64,000 nt of DNA from Chrysopogon serrulatus (taxonomy: Eukaryota > Streptophyta > Magnoliopsida > Poales > Poaceae): contig JADLZL010002135.1 in NCBI GenBank assembly GCA_015844335.1, positions 1 through 64,000 of the forward strand, given 5' to 3'. Shown piece after piece: positions 35,008 to 47,445 of this stretch. How positions within the stretch are numbered: position 1 is the first letter of the stretch; each line of letters starts with the position of its first letter. The position numbers and the translations under genes are program-made. The notes under the pieces were generated by a model. The model was not told where the DNA came from and did not search any database. It saw nothing but the letters and a program-made list of their open reading frames with translations.

Positions 35008-36950
35008 AAATGCAGTAAACATGTGTTAACCTTTGATCTTAATAACCCCATTTGTATATACTGACTATGTACTTGCACGTTTGCTTACTTTTCAGCTCTT
35101 TGGAAAACGCTGGATGGGTTCCATTTTGTTAAGAGTTTGGAGAAGTTTAGGTTTCTGATCAACTAGTCAGGTCCTTGTGATATTGGAGTCTCTTCTTCCA
35201 TGAAGATCAGAGCGTCTTTCTGTTGTCTGATATCTACGATTATATTCTTTATATTAATACGTTGTGTAATTAACACTATCTTTTGATATTACCCCTACTT
35301 GTAACTATATATATGATTTGACATCCTAAGCTTACACATGGTGTGTACATAGTTTTGTCCTTAAAACCAGGTGCTACACCCCTCTATCATATAGCCATGT
35401 TAGCCTAAGTTCTCCTTGATGTGTCTGAGTATTTTAACTCTTGGTCTATAAATTTGCTTTTACAGGTGCACCAGTTGTTAGCCACCTGTGATCTGCATAT
35501 TATTTTTGCAAAACTTATTTTGAATTTTATTTTTGTGAAAAATGTGCCATATTTCTCTCCGTGTCATGCATTCCAAAGGAAAAATTGAAAAAATATTTTA
35601 ATATTTTAAAGAATGTGGCATATGTGTTATGTTATTGGCAATGCATAGAAAAATATTTAGAAAATCTGTTTCTCTTCTTGCTGATTTGCTTTTATATGTC
35701 TTAAGCTATGAGATCTCAGCAGAACTCAGCCGTAGTGGAACGTGCCTAATTGATATCCTAGACATGCCTAACTGTTGGAACACCTGTTATATGACTTAGT
35801 AGTATGGAGGAATGTTTTGACCATCGAGTGCCTTGTAGTACGATGTTTTGAATGATATCCTAGACATGCCTAACTTTTGATTGATGATTGAAGAAATTTG
35901 CCTGCCGCTCAAAATCTAGATAGTGTTATCAAATTTGCTCTGTAAAGGCTTAACAATGTTTATGTGACATACAGTGCGATGTTGCTATGCTGAACCCACC
36001 TGCTTTTTAAAAAAGTCTGGTCTCTTAGGTCTCTTCTGATATGGTATAACTGTGATTTGTTACTGTAGTGTGTCAGACCCCTCCCACGATTTGATTGACT
36101 AGACTGTTGCATATGATGTGCTATTTGAACCAAACAATTCATATAATATTACCTTCACATTGCAGTTCAACAAATATCATTTTGCATCAAACGTTTTGTC
36201 ACAAATTCCTCTTATAGTGCAAATATTTATAATGAATCCCTAACACGATGTGGAAGCTCATCATAAAGGACTACTTTGCTCAAATCCTCATATGGAATTG
36301 TCCAAATTTGCCACTTCATTCTTTCGGCCTTTCTCTTAAGATTAAATAATGTCATATTGCCATTATTTTTTTAGCAGCTATTCGAGGTGTACCATTTTTT
36401 GTTTATGTACTTATAATTAATCAACCTAAAGTCTTCATATATTTATGCTTTTACAGTGTTATAAACAACAAATATGTAGAACAAAATCATGTACTGAATC
36501 AATCACTAACTTTGGTTGACCTGTCGCAACACGCAGGGAAGTGGCTTATAGTTTAAAACGACCGATAGCAAACCGTTTCATGCCAATGGTTTCCATGGAC
36601 TACTAGTCAGGACCGTTCCTCTCCTAACTCTTCTCCTTAGTGTCCCTGCAGAAAGCTTCGTCGAGCTGCCATCTCCTTGGTGGCCCTGCCATAGCTCTTC
36701 AATTGGCCGGCCACCAACCGTTGGTCCGTTGCCCATGGGTGCGTTGCCGCTCTTGGCGTGTTCCACCCATCCGCGCAGCCTACGCCAATGTTCCTTGGCG
36801 ACGACGAAGGCAAGGACGAGGGTCACATGATCCACCTCCCACCAGCGCACCATGGCAGCATTCGGTCACTGCACATGGATGAGCACTAGCAAACGACAAT
36901 GGGAGCCGGCGAGAAGACACTAGATGTTGAACTTGGGGCATGTACACGTC
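35008..36950. other. Intergenic, no gene recognised
   Basis: AT-rich to about 36570, then a GC-richer stretch (36600-36900) with short open frames on both strands. No family similarity or transposon ends seen. It forms the left flank of the retrotransposon stack. Confidence 0.4.
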
Positions 36951-37277
36951 TATCAGGAACATATGCTAGGCCACCTATAGGCCTCAGTAACTTAGCTGTA
37001 GCTATCCTTCTGAGACTGAATACAAAAGGGACAACTACATATAGAAAAGGGATATCAAATGAATTATCAGAACACTCATCTCCAATTTTTGTTCCTCTTC
37101 TCCCTCCTTTAACGTCTCTCTAGGTCTAGAGCTCTCTCTTTCTTGTCTAGTCTGATTCCTCTCTTCTCCACCTAGATTGCTCTGCTAAGCTTGAGACCTT
37201 CCTTTTTCTGATATCGTTAATCTGATTGTATCCGGATCAAGCTATTCTAGAAGTAATAGAGAAGGAGTGTGCTAACA
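36951..37277 (+). repeat. 5' LTR of element 1
   Basis: Matches 42384-42692 plus 63272-63316 across its length, including GGTCTAGAGCTCTCTCTT and CTGATTGTATCCGGATCAAG. It starts TATCAGG where the 3' copy has TGTCAGG, and ends CTAACA. Confidence 0.85.
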
Positions 37278-37281
37278 AATT

Positions 37282-37292
37282 TGGTATCAGAG
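37282..37292 (+). other. Primer-binding site of element 1
   Basis: TGGTATCAGAG, the usual plant PBS complementary to the 3' end of initiator tRNA-Met, lies 4 nt after the 5' LTR. Confidence 0.85.
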
Positions 37293-37801
37293 AAAATTCC
37301 TGGAACCTCACAAAATCCACCACCACCATGATGGGTCTCGACTACCAGTTGCTCCTGGCCAAGATTCGCGCGATTCGCAAGGAGTTGGAGTCATGGAATT
37401 GCAGGCTTCTCAACCCTTCGGCGAGCCGGTCTCCACCACCATGTCGCTGTCGTCTACAGTTCAGCTCCCTACCCTGGACCACGATGACCCCATCGCCACC
37501 AAGCAGGCCCTGAAGCTCGTCGAAGCGCTGCTCCCTGCGCCTCACCTCTTCCCCTATGCCACCACCGCTCCTCGCCCCGACTCCACTAACAACCCGCCGC
37601 AGGAGCTAGACACAAATCATCGCCGTGACTTCTCCAACCCCAAGTTCAACTCCGAGGATGAACCGCCTCCTCCGTGCCCACTTTGGTTGCGCCTACCGCG
37701 ACGTGCTTCTCCGCTTCTCTGACCGTGGCATACCCTTCCATGTCCGCCTTGGCTCCACAGGCCACGGCGTGCTCCTCCGCGCCCACTACGGCTGCGATGC
37801 T

Positions 37802-38663
37802 CAAGGATTTGGGATTCAGCCCGAAAGGCCCAAAATTCAGTGGGATTCGTCCAGTTCGGACAGGCCCGAGAAATAATTTAACCGGACAAATTAATTCGGC
37901 CCAATTTGAATTTATGTCCTGGCCCAAGGTCCATAGCGACCTGCAAATATCCCCACATAGCTATAAAAGCACAAACATTGCCTTGGAAACCCTAGCGTTT
38001 CATTTTTCCTCTTCCCCTTTCCCTGTGGCCGGCGGCTGCTCCCCTTGTGCTCGACCAGGACGTGAAGGCGGCGGCGGATCTCCCATTCCAGTCCACTCTT
38101 CCCTCATCGTCTCCCCTTCCACCCCTCTCCATATTGAATCCTCCCCAATCCCCAATCTGCAGTCATTCGTTCGATGGCGCCATGGAAACCAAATCACTAA
38201 GCTTCATCCGTTTTGGGTGCAGGTCCTGCTCATGGAGAGCAGCCTTCTACGGTGCGGGGTGGGTAGCAGTAGTAGCGGCATGAGCCAGATGAGGGCCAGC
38301 CGGCCAGGTGTAGTGCAAGCGTTGGTCTTGGCGTGGTGCTGCTGCTGTATTTGGCCTATGTTGTGTATTAAATTTGTGATGGCTGAAGCATGTTTGAAAA
38401 CTACTGACGTATTTTTTAAGCCTTGATCGAAGTATGGTACATTGTTTGATTGTTTTTACTTGATTTCTCTGCTGTTTTGTTTTTTATCAATATTTTGAAC
38501 TAAATTTATCAAAATTCAGCCAAAATTCGATCAAAATTTGGGCAAATACGAAATGTTTGACTGGTCAACTTAACTGAAAACCGGTCCAAATTTTATGTAA
38601 ATTCCAAAATTCGTCCATTTTGGTGTCCACCGAATGTTTTCCATTCTGAATTTCAAAACCTTG
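37802..38663. mobile_element. hAT-like element carrying promoter-like DNA
   Basis: The ends CAAGGATTTGGGATTCAG and CTGAATTTCAAAACCTTG are imperfect inverted repeats. The flanking octamers GCGATGCT (37794-37801) and GCAACGCT (38664-38671) agree at 6/8, both differences being transitions, as in an aged 8-bp hAT duplication. The element interrupts the tandem repeat array. It has no transposase; its middle looks like the upstream region and leader of a host gene. Confidence 0.6.
37827..37995 (+). promoter_or_regulatory. Captured promoter-like segment: three GGCCCA motifs, TATA box and telo-box
   Basis: GGCCCA occurs at 37827, 37898 and 37921 (the reverse complement TGGGCC is the TCP-bound site II). 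CTATAAAAGC is at 37961-37970 and AAACCCTAG (telo-box) at 37987-37995. Site II with a telo-box is the known arrangement of promoters of ribosomal protein and other growth genes. The downstream coding region is not recognisable, so the donor gene is unknown. Confidence 0.55.
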
Positions 38664-38900
38664 GCAACGCTGACCACGACTGCGGCGTGCCCCTATGTGT
38701 CTGCCTCGGCTGCACCAACCGCGGCGTGGTCCTCCGCACCTACCTTAGCTTCGCTGACCACTACGTGTCTCTTCTCGTTCGCCTTGGCTTGGCCGACCAT
38801 GGCCACGCCCACCTCGGCTTCGCGGACCACGGGCTCCTTTGTGCCCGCCTCAACTTCACCGATTGTGGCGTGCCTCTCCCCGTCGGCCTCGGCTTCACGT

Positions 38901-41900
38901 GAGCCCGTCTGCGCCATCTCGTTCAGCTACTACCAGGCCATGGTGCTCGTTGCACTTCACCGGTGTGTCAACCACTGCGACCGTTGCCTTGAGCAAGCCT
39001 GCCACCATCTCCATTCATGCAGCAGTGGTGTTCGATGAAATGTCGCACCATCACCAACCTTCAACAGCAAGCGAGCCTGCACCTGTGTTCACCTTCTAGT
39101 GCACCACCTTGACGTCTGCTGTGGTGCCCCATGTTCGTGCTGCTGATAGGGGCGCTGTGGTGTCAACTCAGGTTGCGACGATGCCTCCTACTAGCATGTC
39201 ATCTTCTACGGCGACTAGTGCTCACGAATTGTTTGGTGGACCGCTCAGCAGGTATATCTCCATGCTCTCCCCTACTCCTATGTTGGGTGCTCTATTGTTG
39301 GATTGTGCTGCTACTGTGCATGAGGGACAGAGATATCAGAATTTGGATGAATCATAGTCAATGATGTTTTGGCCACCTCAGATTCACCACCAAGGCATAT
39401 TCACCTATGTATTGGAAAAGGATGTGGACCTGTGGTCACCATGGCCTCCACCTCGACTATTTTCTCCGTAGATTGAGATTCAGAGTGTGGGGGGTCCAAC
39501 TCGGACCAAACCCTTGGCCATCGTTTAGTTGTCTCACAGTGTGGTGCAATACAAGTATGAGGCTTGCAGTGAGGAAACTCAGTAGCAGCAGTTCATTGTT
39601 GCATAGATCCACTACACCTGTATATGCATCAACAACAGTTCAGGCATTCTAGATGAGATGTTCTCGGTTAGTTCGCATGCCACGAAACAATTCTCTCATG
39701 CAGCTGAAGCGTGGTGGAATTACACAGTTTGTCTGTCATTCTCTATTCGATGGGTCTGGCATCCATTTCTGATTCTAGAGACTAATTGTAGAGACTGCCA
39801 GTTTGGGCTGCAATACTTTGCTTGTCGATATCATTCAGATATGCTGCAGTTTTTGGCCATCATTCTATTGGGGTTGCTTTTCTATGCAGTACATATCTCC
39901 ATTTGTGATGTCTGAGATTAAATGTTATGGAATCCAACCCAGGCCATTTTTCTATAGCTATGTAGCCCCTGTGTACTTGAAGACATCAGTTTCAGTTGTT
40001 CCACCTTGGGTTTCCTTTGAGTGCATACAAATTGATGATGGTTGCCCAATCCAAATCCAACCCCTCATAATTGGGATAATTATTTTTGCAGCTTATAATT
40101 TTGGTACAGCTCCTCTTCTTGTTGCAGATAATGGCTCCAAGTATGATTTCTGTATATTCAGGGTACTTGGCAGTGGGAAAGCTCAGAGAAACTTCCAAAT
40201 ATATGCATTATGGGAGGTTCCTTGTTCACCATGTGTTTGCACATGCAGTTCATATGTTACGTGGTTTCAATTACCCTCATATTTACAGCAACATTCTAGT
40301 GTTGGTTTCGGGGCTGAAATTCTTGAGCTATTTCAGTTGTGTGCATTGTTGTGTCCTAGTCAAGGGAAGCAACCTTTCTTTACTACAATGGTATCTCGAG
40401 CACTGTCACTCTCCTCTTGGCCACACAAATAATTGGAGATCAAATTACATATGACATTATTGACTCAGTTCAGTACTACTGTACACATAAGGCGAACAGT
40501 TGTAACTCTTATGAGGCTATCCGCAATCATGATCCCCTATTTCCATCTTCAATACATCCTGGTCATCAAGATTCTCTCCTCTATATACGTTTTTTCCACA
40601 CTCATCATCCTCTATATCTCATACTCTATATCAACTACCAACAGTGGGGCCCATATGTTTATAAATAAATTTTATCTAAATATATCCATGTGAGATCTTA
40701 TTTTTTAAGGATTTATTGAAACAAATTTAATGGTGTAATCATAATTTAATTTAGTCTTTTGGTTTGTGGGTTATAACATTTTTTTTCTTTAGTTGCAATA
40801 GCGGGGCCCACCACTGGATGTGAGAGCAGCGTTGCTTCTCTCCCGCTCCTGCCTCCCACACATGCTCAGATTCTTTGCTCAGATTCTTTGCGTGGTGGGG
40901 CATGTGGTATGTACCTGACGAACACTACTCCTTTAGATATACCGGACGTCGCACTCAGGCTATCCGCACTCTTCATCCTTTATATTCATCCTCTAAAAGG
41001 AATATTCTATCCTAGTCATCGAGATTTTATCCTCTACACTATTTTTCCCACACCCATCTATCCTCTATATTCATCCTCTATACTAATGGGACCCACATGT
41101 CATACTCTATTTTTCCCCCACCCGGCCTCTCTCTCCTCCCTCTTCTCTCTCCCCCGAGCCTCTTCTATCCCGCTCCGCTCGAGCCAAGAGAGGAGCTTCT
41201 GGCGGAGCTCCCCCGCGCCCCCAAGCCCATGGCCGGCGGACCTCGTGGTGGAGCTCCGCGCCCCGAGCCCGCGGCCGGCGGAGCTCCCAAGACGCCCAGC
41301 GGCCCCGCGGCCCAGCGAGCTTCGCGGCGGAGCTCCCCGCCCCCGAGCCCGGCCGGGCGGCTCCAGCGCACCCCAAGCTCCCTCGCGGCCGAGCTCCCAC
41401 GCTCCGCGCCCCCCACGGCTCGCGGCCGCCGGGGCTTCCTTGGCGGGACTCGCTCGCCCGGCATGGACGGGCTACGCGCGGAGTTGCTCCGCCTCCGCAT
41501 CTCGCACCAGGTGGTGTTGCTCCAGCTCCGGCGGCGGTGACTTCCCTCCGTCCCCATTCTCTCTCTCCCCTGCTCCTTTGCTGCACCGAGAAGGTGGGAC
41601 CTGGTCATCCTTTGGCGGAGGCCCGGTACCCCTGAGAATTTGGCGGGCGTCGTCGGCGATAGCGGATGCGGTGGCACCATAGCGGACCGCGCTGCGGGCC
41701 TTCATCCGTGAAAATGATCCGGCAGGAACGTTTGCCATAGCGCGGTGCATACGCCTCATAGCGTATGTTTTCCAGTACCCGCTGCGGCTTCTCTCTTCGC
41801 TATATCCTCCTGCAGGACATGGTACCGGATAGCACTGCGGACAGTCTGATCAGCAGTCTAGTATTCTTGGGATATCTACTTGATGCACAGTCCATGACAC

Positions 41901-42383
41901 TGGATGTATGCTGGAAACAGTTGGTGCTTGATAGGGGCTTAGTGTTATTTCATTGTGTATCCAATTGGAATTGGCTTTCAGTTGCACACAGAGAAGAGAA
42001 TGTGGTGGGAACTAGCATTGTACAGTTTACAACAATGAGTTCTAGCAACATGCTTGCACTGCATCCTTGTTTCTATGCTGCATCGACTGAAAGTGACAAT
42101 TTGATTCATCACTCAAGGATGAAGAAAAGAAATGAACAGCAACTACTATGGTCATGTCATGAGATACTACCGGCCTATGTCATCTCTATGTTTCCATTGG
42201 ACCTAGGCACAGCTGAAGGAAAAGTGATATTCAGACATGCAAAGAAGCTTCTCCATTTACCTTCTATGGGGATCTAGATGGCATTTCTGAGCCAAACCAA
42301 GTGCTTGCAGTTTCCATCGGATCTAGGTCGTATCTGTATTATGTATTGGCTTGAGGGCAAACTGAATTTTAAGAACGGGGGAA
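38901..42383. other. Non-coding interior of element 1
   Basis: No retroviral-type domain is found. Two related segments beginning GGCTATCCGCA (about 40516-40680 and 40956-41115) are followed by the same run of ATCCTCTATA-type words. A GC-rich block lies at 41160-41560 with long open frames in several frames of no recognisable family. The nested pieces may be truncated DNA transposons. Confidence 0.45.
42371..42383 (+). other. Polypurine tract of element 1
   Basis: AAGAACGGGGGAA directly precedes the TGTCAGG start of the 3' LTR, the place where plus-strand priming occurs. Confidence 0.75.
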
Positions 42384-42692
42384 TGTCAGGAACATATGTT
42401 GGGCCTGCTATGGGCCTTAGTAACTTGACTGTAGCCATCCTTTAGAGACCGAATACAAAAAGGACAACAACATACAGGAAGGGGACATGGAATGAATTAT
42501 CAGAACACTCATCTTGACAACAATATACAGGAAGGGGACATCGAATGAATTATCAGAACACTCACCTGCTACCTCTGTTCCTTTTCTCCCTCCTCTGACC
42601 TCTCTCTAGGTCTAGAGCTCTCTCTTCCTTGCCTAGTCTGATTCCTTTCTTCTCCACCTAGATTGCTCTGCTAAGCGTGAGACCTCCTTTTC
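42384..42692 (+). repeat. 3' LTR of element 1, left part, with a 53-bp tandem duplication
   Basis: Matches the 5' LTR but has an extra copy of a 53-bp unit (42463-42515 and 42516-42568; GACAACAACATACAGGAAGG and variant). The LTR stops at 42692, where element 2 begins. Confidence 0.85.
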
Positions 42693-45600
42693 TGTAACAA
42701 CCTGAAATTTTACACAACACAAAAATCCAAGCTACAAAATTTTTTCTTTAAATTTCCCATGAGTGATGAATGTCATTTAGCAACCTAACCTTAGCATGCA
42801 CTATAAGGAACCCAATTAGGACATTTTCATTATCATTTGCATATCAACATGTGCACATTTATCATTATCATATGAAAGTAGGAATCTTACTTCATAATCT
42901 ATTAATGGGAATTGTGTGATTTGGATTTTAATGGATTCATGTACTGATATCAACCAACCTTATTTATTATATTGCTTAATAAATATAATAAATATAAATA
43001 ATTAATGGAGGATCATTAATTATTTAACTTAATTAAACCTACATCACAAATGCAATACTAGTGTCTTTTAACAATGTAAACATATAAGCTATTACTAAAT
43101 AAATCCCAAAATATATGGGAATTAACCCCAAGCCATGCTTTATACCTCGATGGACTGCCATTGAACCAATTATCCACGACCACACTTGCTAATTGAAGTT
43201 AAGCACTAATAATCTAGGAAATAAAAGATAAAAGGAATGGAAAATAGAAAAGAAATAAAGAAGGGGAAGGAGCCCGAGCGGCCCAAGATAGCCCAAGATG
43301 GCTGCCGTTTTTCCCTCCATTCCTTCCCTCCCGCTAGTGCCCAGATTTGGGCCGGCCCAACGCAGCGATCGGCCGCCGCTCGCTGGAAGGCGCCCAGCGC
43401 CGAGCCGCCTTCCCCTCACCAAGCCCGACAAGCGGGCCCCGTTTGATAGCCGCCACGCCCTGTTCTTCTTCTTCACCGAGCCGCCCCAGCGTGGCGACAA
43501 AGGCGGCACAACGGCCGCGCACCCCCCCCGAGCCGCTTGGCACCCCGCCGCCTTGCTGCTCCGCCCTCACCCACCGCCATGCGGGACCCACGGGTCACGC
43601 GAAAGGCGTGACTCCCTCACACCGCGAATCCCACACACCGTCTGCGGCTCGGCTGTTGCCGCGCTTCGCCTGCGCTACCGTTCTTCCTTGAGCGCCAAGC
43701 CAATTGGCGCCGCCCTTGTCAATTAAAGCCCCGCTCGAGCACGAAGGCGACACCTCGAGCCATCCCAAGCAGCTCGATCACACGGGATTTTGTGATCACC
43801 GTTCATCGTCGACAATGGAGATCGCCCGGCCTATATATATACCCAGCCAGCACCGTAGGGCTTCCCAGAGCATCGCCGCCACTCCGTGGCACCAACCGGT
43901 CCACACTCAACCGAGAGAGAGGGACGAGGAGCGAGGGAGAAGGAGGGAGGAGCCGTCAGAGTTTCACCGAGCGCCGCCGCCGGAGTTGGGAACGACGACG
44001 CCGTGAACACCTACGTCGATGAAGCTGCGCTGCACGGCACAGCTCCGCCATGCCACTGCGAAGCCTCCTCGCTGCACCGCTACCCTTTCGCCGCCAGCAC
44101 CAAGGTAAGCACCGTCGAGCCCCTTTGCCAAACCCCGCCCGCTTACGGCCATGGCGCTCCACCACCGGAGCGAGGAAGCCAGAGCCCTCTCCGGCTCAGG
44201 AACACACGCACACCCACTCGCACGGACCAGGCCCCACCCAGCCGGAGTCGGTGCTACACGCACTGATGAGACCTGGACGACCCGACGCCGGCGCGGCCAT
44301 GCCTTGCCACGGCGAGCTCCTGTTCTAGCACCCTCGAGCCCCGATGAGACCCGCAGACCCCAAGACTGAGTCCGCTTCATGGAGACGCACAGCATGCGCA
44401 CTACCGCGCCCACGGAACCCCCTAGCAGAGCCCAACGGCCACACACCGCCGCCGCAGCCGCGTTCTAGAGCGTGGCTACGCCGCCGCGGAGCGCCGCCAT
44501 GCCGTCGCCGTTCGAGCCAATCCGTTCGCCCGTCTTTGCGCGGCTAGAGGTCGTCGAGCTCCGCCGTACCTTCTGGACCTAGCCATGCACCGAACGCCGC
44601 TGGACACCGCCCTACCGGCTTTGATCGCATGAACGCCCGAGCCGCCAAGGAGCCGCCATGGGCGCCGCCGTGCTTATAAGCACCGCCGTGTCTTGTGGTC
44701 ATCATCGGCGGGTTGAATCAGCCTTCGAAGACACCAATTGAAGATCCGCACGCCGAATTGAAACCCTGACAGCCCGTAGCATTGCCGCCGTGGCACGCCG
44801 TCGCGGATGCGTCGCCGCCGCCGTGGACCGCCGAGCCAGAAGCCTCACCATGCCTTATGGGCGCCACCGACGAGCCGAACAACTGCCTAGGAGCCCCAAT
44901 CGGTCGCTTGCGATGCCAATTGAGCCCGCGTGGCTTGTGGTCATGTAGCCCCCGCTCGCCGTCGCGGGTGAATCACCGCCACCGTGGCCGGAACCACTGG
45001 AAGCCCCGCAGCCACCGTCTGATGTCCACTCGAGTTCGCCTAGGCCGTCCGAAGCTCATGCGCGCATCAGGAGGGGGCAGGAGAGCACCGAGGGCACCTA
45101 GCAGGAGAGCTTGCCGCCGGTAAAAGCTGCTCCATGGCGAGACGAGCAGAAGAGGGAGGGAAAGCCGTGGCGTGCACCTGGACCATGTGAGCCGAGAGGA
45201 GGGAAAAGATCGTGCACCCGGATCACGATAGACCAGGCCCGCAGTTCATAGACCACAAAAGCGCGACCACCATACACCGCCGCACCGTGGACCGAGGCCC
45301 AAGCCCAAACCCATACCCAGCAGCCGACGTGGCCACACCGGCACGCCGACACGTGGCAGGCCCATATCCGGCCCAAGCCCGGCCCACCAGATGACGTCAT
45401 CATGATGTCATCCCACCAGTGACCCCTGATGACGTCACACTGACGTCAGCAAAGCCAAGTGGACCAATCACAGATTGACACGTGTCAGCCTTAGGATTTT
45501 CTGGCCTTTTTCTTTTTCAGAATATTGATTAAACTTTGGAAATTCATAATTTCTTCATATGAACTCCAAATTTGGTGAACCAAATTTCTAAATTCATCTA

Positions 45601-47431
45601 AAATCGAGCCCTACACATTGGAGCTATGTTTGAGTGTATTTGAATCTTTTCGCAGTTCATTTGTTCTTTGTGCTCTCTGTAGGCGTCGCTAACGCGACCG
45701 TTTTTGTACCGTTTCGGAGTCAGAGGAGGAACGTGCCGAGTACGATCGTAACTACAACGAGAAAATGGGAGACGGCAGTTCTGAAGGTGCCACATTCCAC
45801 CCAAACATTCCACCCACTTTTCGTAGATCCTATTACTCATTGCAAATAAGTAGTACTGCTAGTGCTTTAATTACTGTTGCTATCACCTGATTAGGGTTGC
45901 ATGGTAGTACTTCTTGATTGCCATTATCTTGACGCAACCTCGCCCCTGCTCACCCGCTATTAGGCTAGACACACGCTTGCTATCATGATTACAATTTTGA
46001 TCTCTACTACGCTTTATATCTTGATGTGATACGTGGTGGAAACTGTTATATATATGACTAAGGCACGTGGTGCCAACCTAAACCTGGTGGATGGTGAGTG
46101 TGCTACGTGTGTCTTGGGTGAGTGGAGGGTGAGGGTTGTGTCGACTGAGCTGAGACGTATGACGAGCTTGAGGCGAGTCTTGCCATGTGATGTGACCTGG
46201 GGCATCTTATGAGATGAATACTTGTGGCGGGTATATGTGATGTGATGTGATATGTGAGGTGGGATCCTAGGTGTGAGCCTTCGAGAGGTGGAGCCCAGGA
46301 CATAGGTGCGGTGGTGGCACGTAAAATGGTAAACCTGATGAAGATATCCAGCTTGGTCAGCCCTAAGGACTTACTAGTATCCAGACTCACCGGGAATCCT
46401 TGCATCCTATACGCTCTCCTATAATGGGAGGGACGGTTGGACTACTTGGTAGAGTGATGCCATTACTGCTAGGTTGTGAGGTGATAGGGTGGGCGGTAGG
46501 ATGAGAGTTTCCCATACCGTCCTAGATGCTGGTACCACTTGGAGGGCCCGGTACTATGCTTTCCCAGTCTCAGCAATGCCCGAGAGGTAATCCGGAGGTT
46601 CCCCAGGGCTGAGTGGTAGGATGGCATCAGTCTATCAAGCAAGCAGCTGGAATTTGCCTAGACAATGCATGGCTGAGGATGGCTATCTTGTGGGTATGTG
46701 AAACCTCTGCAGAGTGTTATGGTTGCTCGATTGATACATATGCCGACCTATCGGCTATGGACCTTTCTTAGGACCTGCTTCACTAGATAGGAGATGAGTC
46801 CTTCTTTTCTCCCCCGTGTTGTGAGATAGAGCCGGTCGAGGACCGTTGAGGCAGGCTGAGTGGGAGTTGGCCTGTCGACACGAGTGAGATGAGATGTGGT
46901 GGATGAGGTGGATGGGTGGTATAGGATGGATGGATTGATGGATGGATGGTGTGCGGATATGGTGTTAAACTTAAACTATATACATACTTATAATATATTA
47001 TACTTGATAGATATTGCATAGGAAACCATAGCTAAATATAGGTTCCCTTGATATAACCTTACTGCATCCTGTTCCACAAAGTATAGCAAAGCATAGGGTG
47101 GAAGTGTGGGCAGTACATATCATACTGATACTTTGGCACGCAGGTTCTGAGGAGGCTTACAACTCCGAAGAATTCGATGGTGAGGGTTTCGTCGCTACGC
47201 TCAAGTCATTGGATAGAAGTTGCTTCCGCACCCTCAAGCTATTCCAGTTGATGCTACTCTATGATTCACGTCTGTTGACATTGTAATAAGTTATTATAAA
47301 CCTTTCTATTTGCACTCTATTATCGTTGTATAGATTTGATTATCGACTGGAATATGGGTAATATGATTTGAAAGGTCATGTTACACTTTGGCTGTGTGGA
47401 TTTTTCCTTCGTGGAAAATCAGGTCATTTCA
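42693..47431 (+). repeat. 5' LTR of element 2
   Basis: Aligns with 52633-53942 and 61309-63255. It is AT-rich at the start and GC-rich from 43270 to 45420, with many spurious open frames on both strands. A GATGG-type microsatellite lies near 46900-46950. Confidence 0.88.
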
Positions 47432-47433
47432 GT

Positions 47434-47445
47434 TGGTATCGGAGC
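47434..47445 (+). other. Primer-binding site of element 2
   Basis: TGGTATCGGAGC lies 2 nt after the 5' LTR; it is one base off the tRNA-Met-complementary TGGTATCAGAGC. Confidence 0.75.

Larger units (their letters stand above)
37640..38900 (+). repeat. Degenerate tandem repeat of a 36-42 nt unit, interrupted by a hAT-like element
   Basis: Frames at 37640-37800 and 38687-38900 encode variants of a unit like LGFADHGLLLRAH, about 12-14 residues each, repeated about eight times in total. The hAT-like element at 37802-38663 lies between the two parts. Function unknown; the frames are short and broken. Confidence 0.55.

Noticed and set aside
40888..41682. 264-residue Pro/Arg/Ala-rich frame
   Set aside because: Composition-driven frame in a GC-rich block within element 1; all frames are open there and no domain is recognisable.
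43297..45400. Many open frames on both strands in the GC-rich part of the element 2 LTR
   Set aside because: They occur in several frames at once, have no family similarity, and are disrupted by indels in the other LTR copy.
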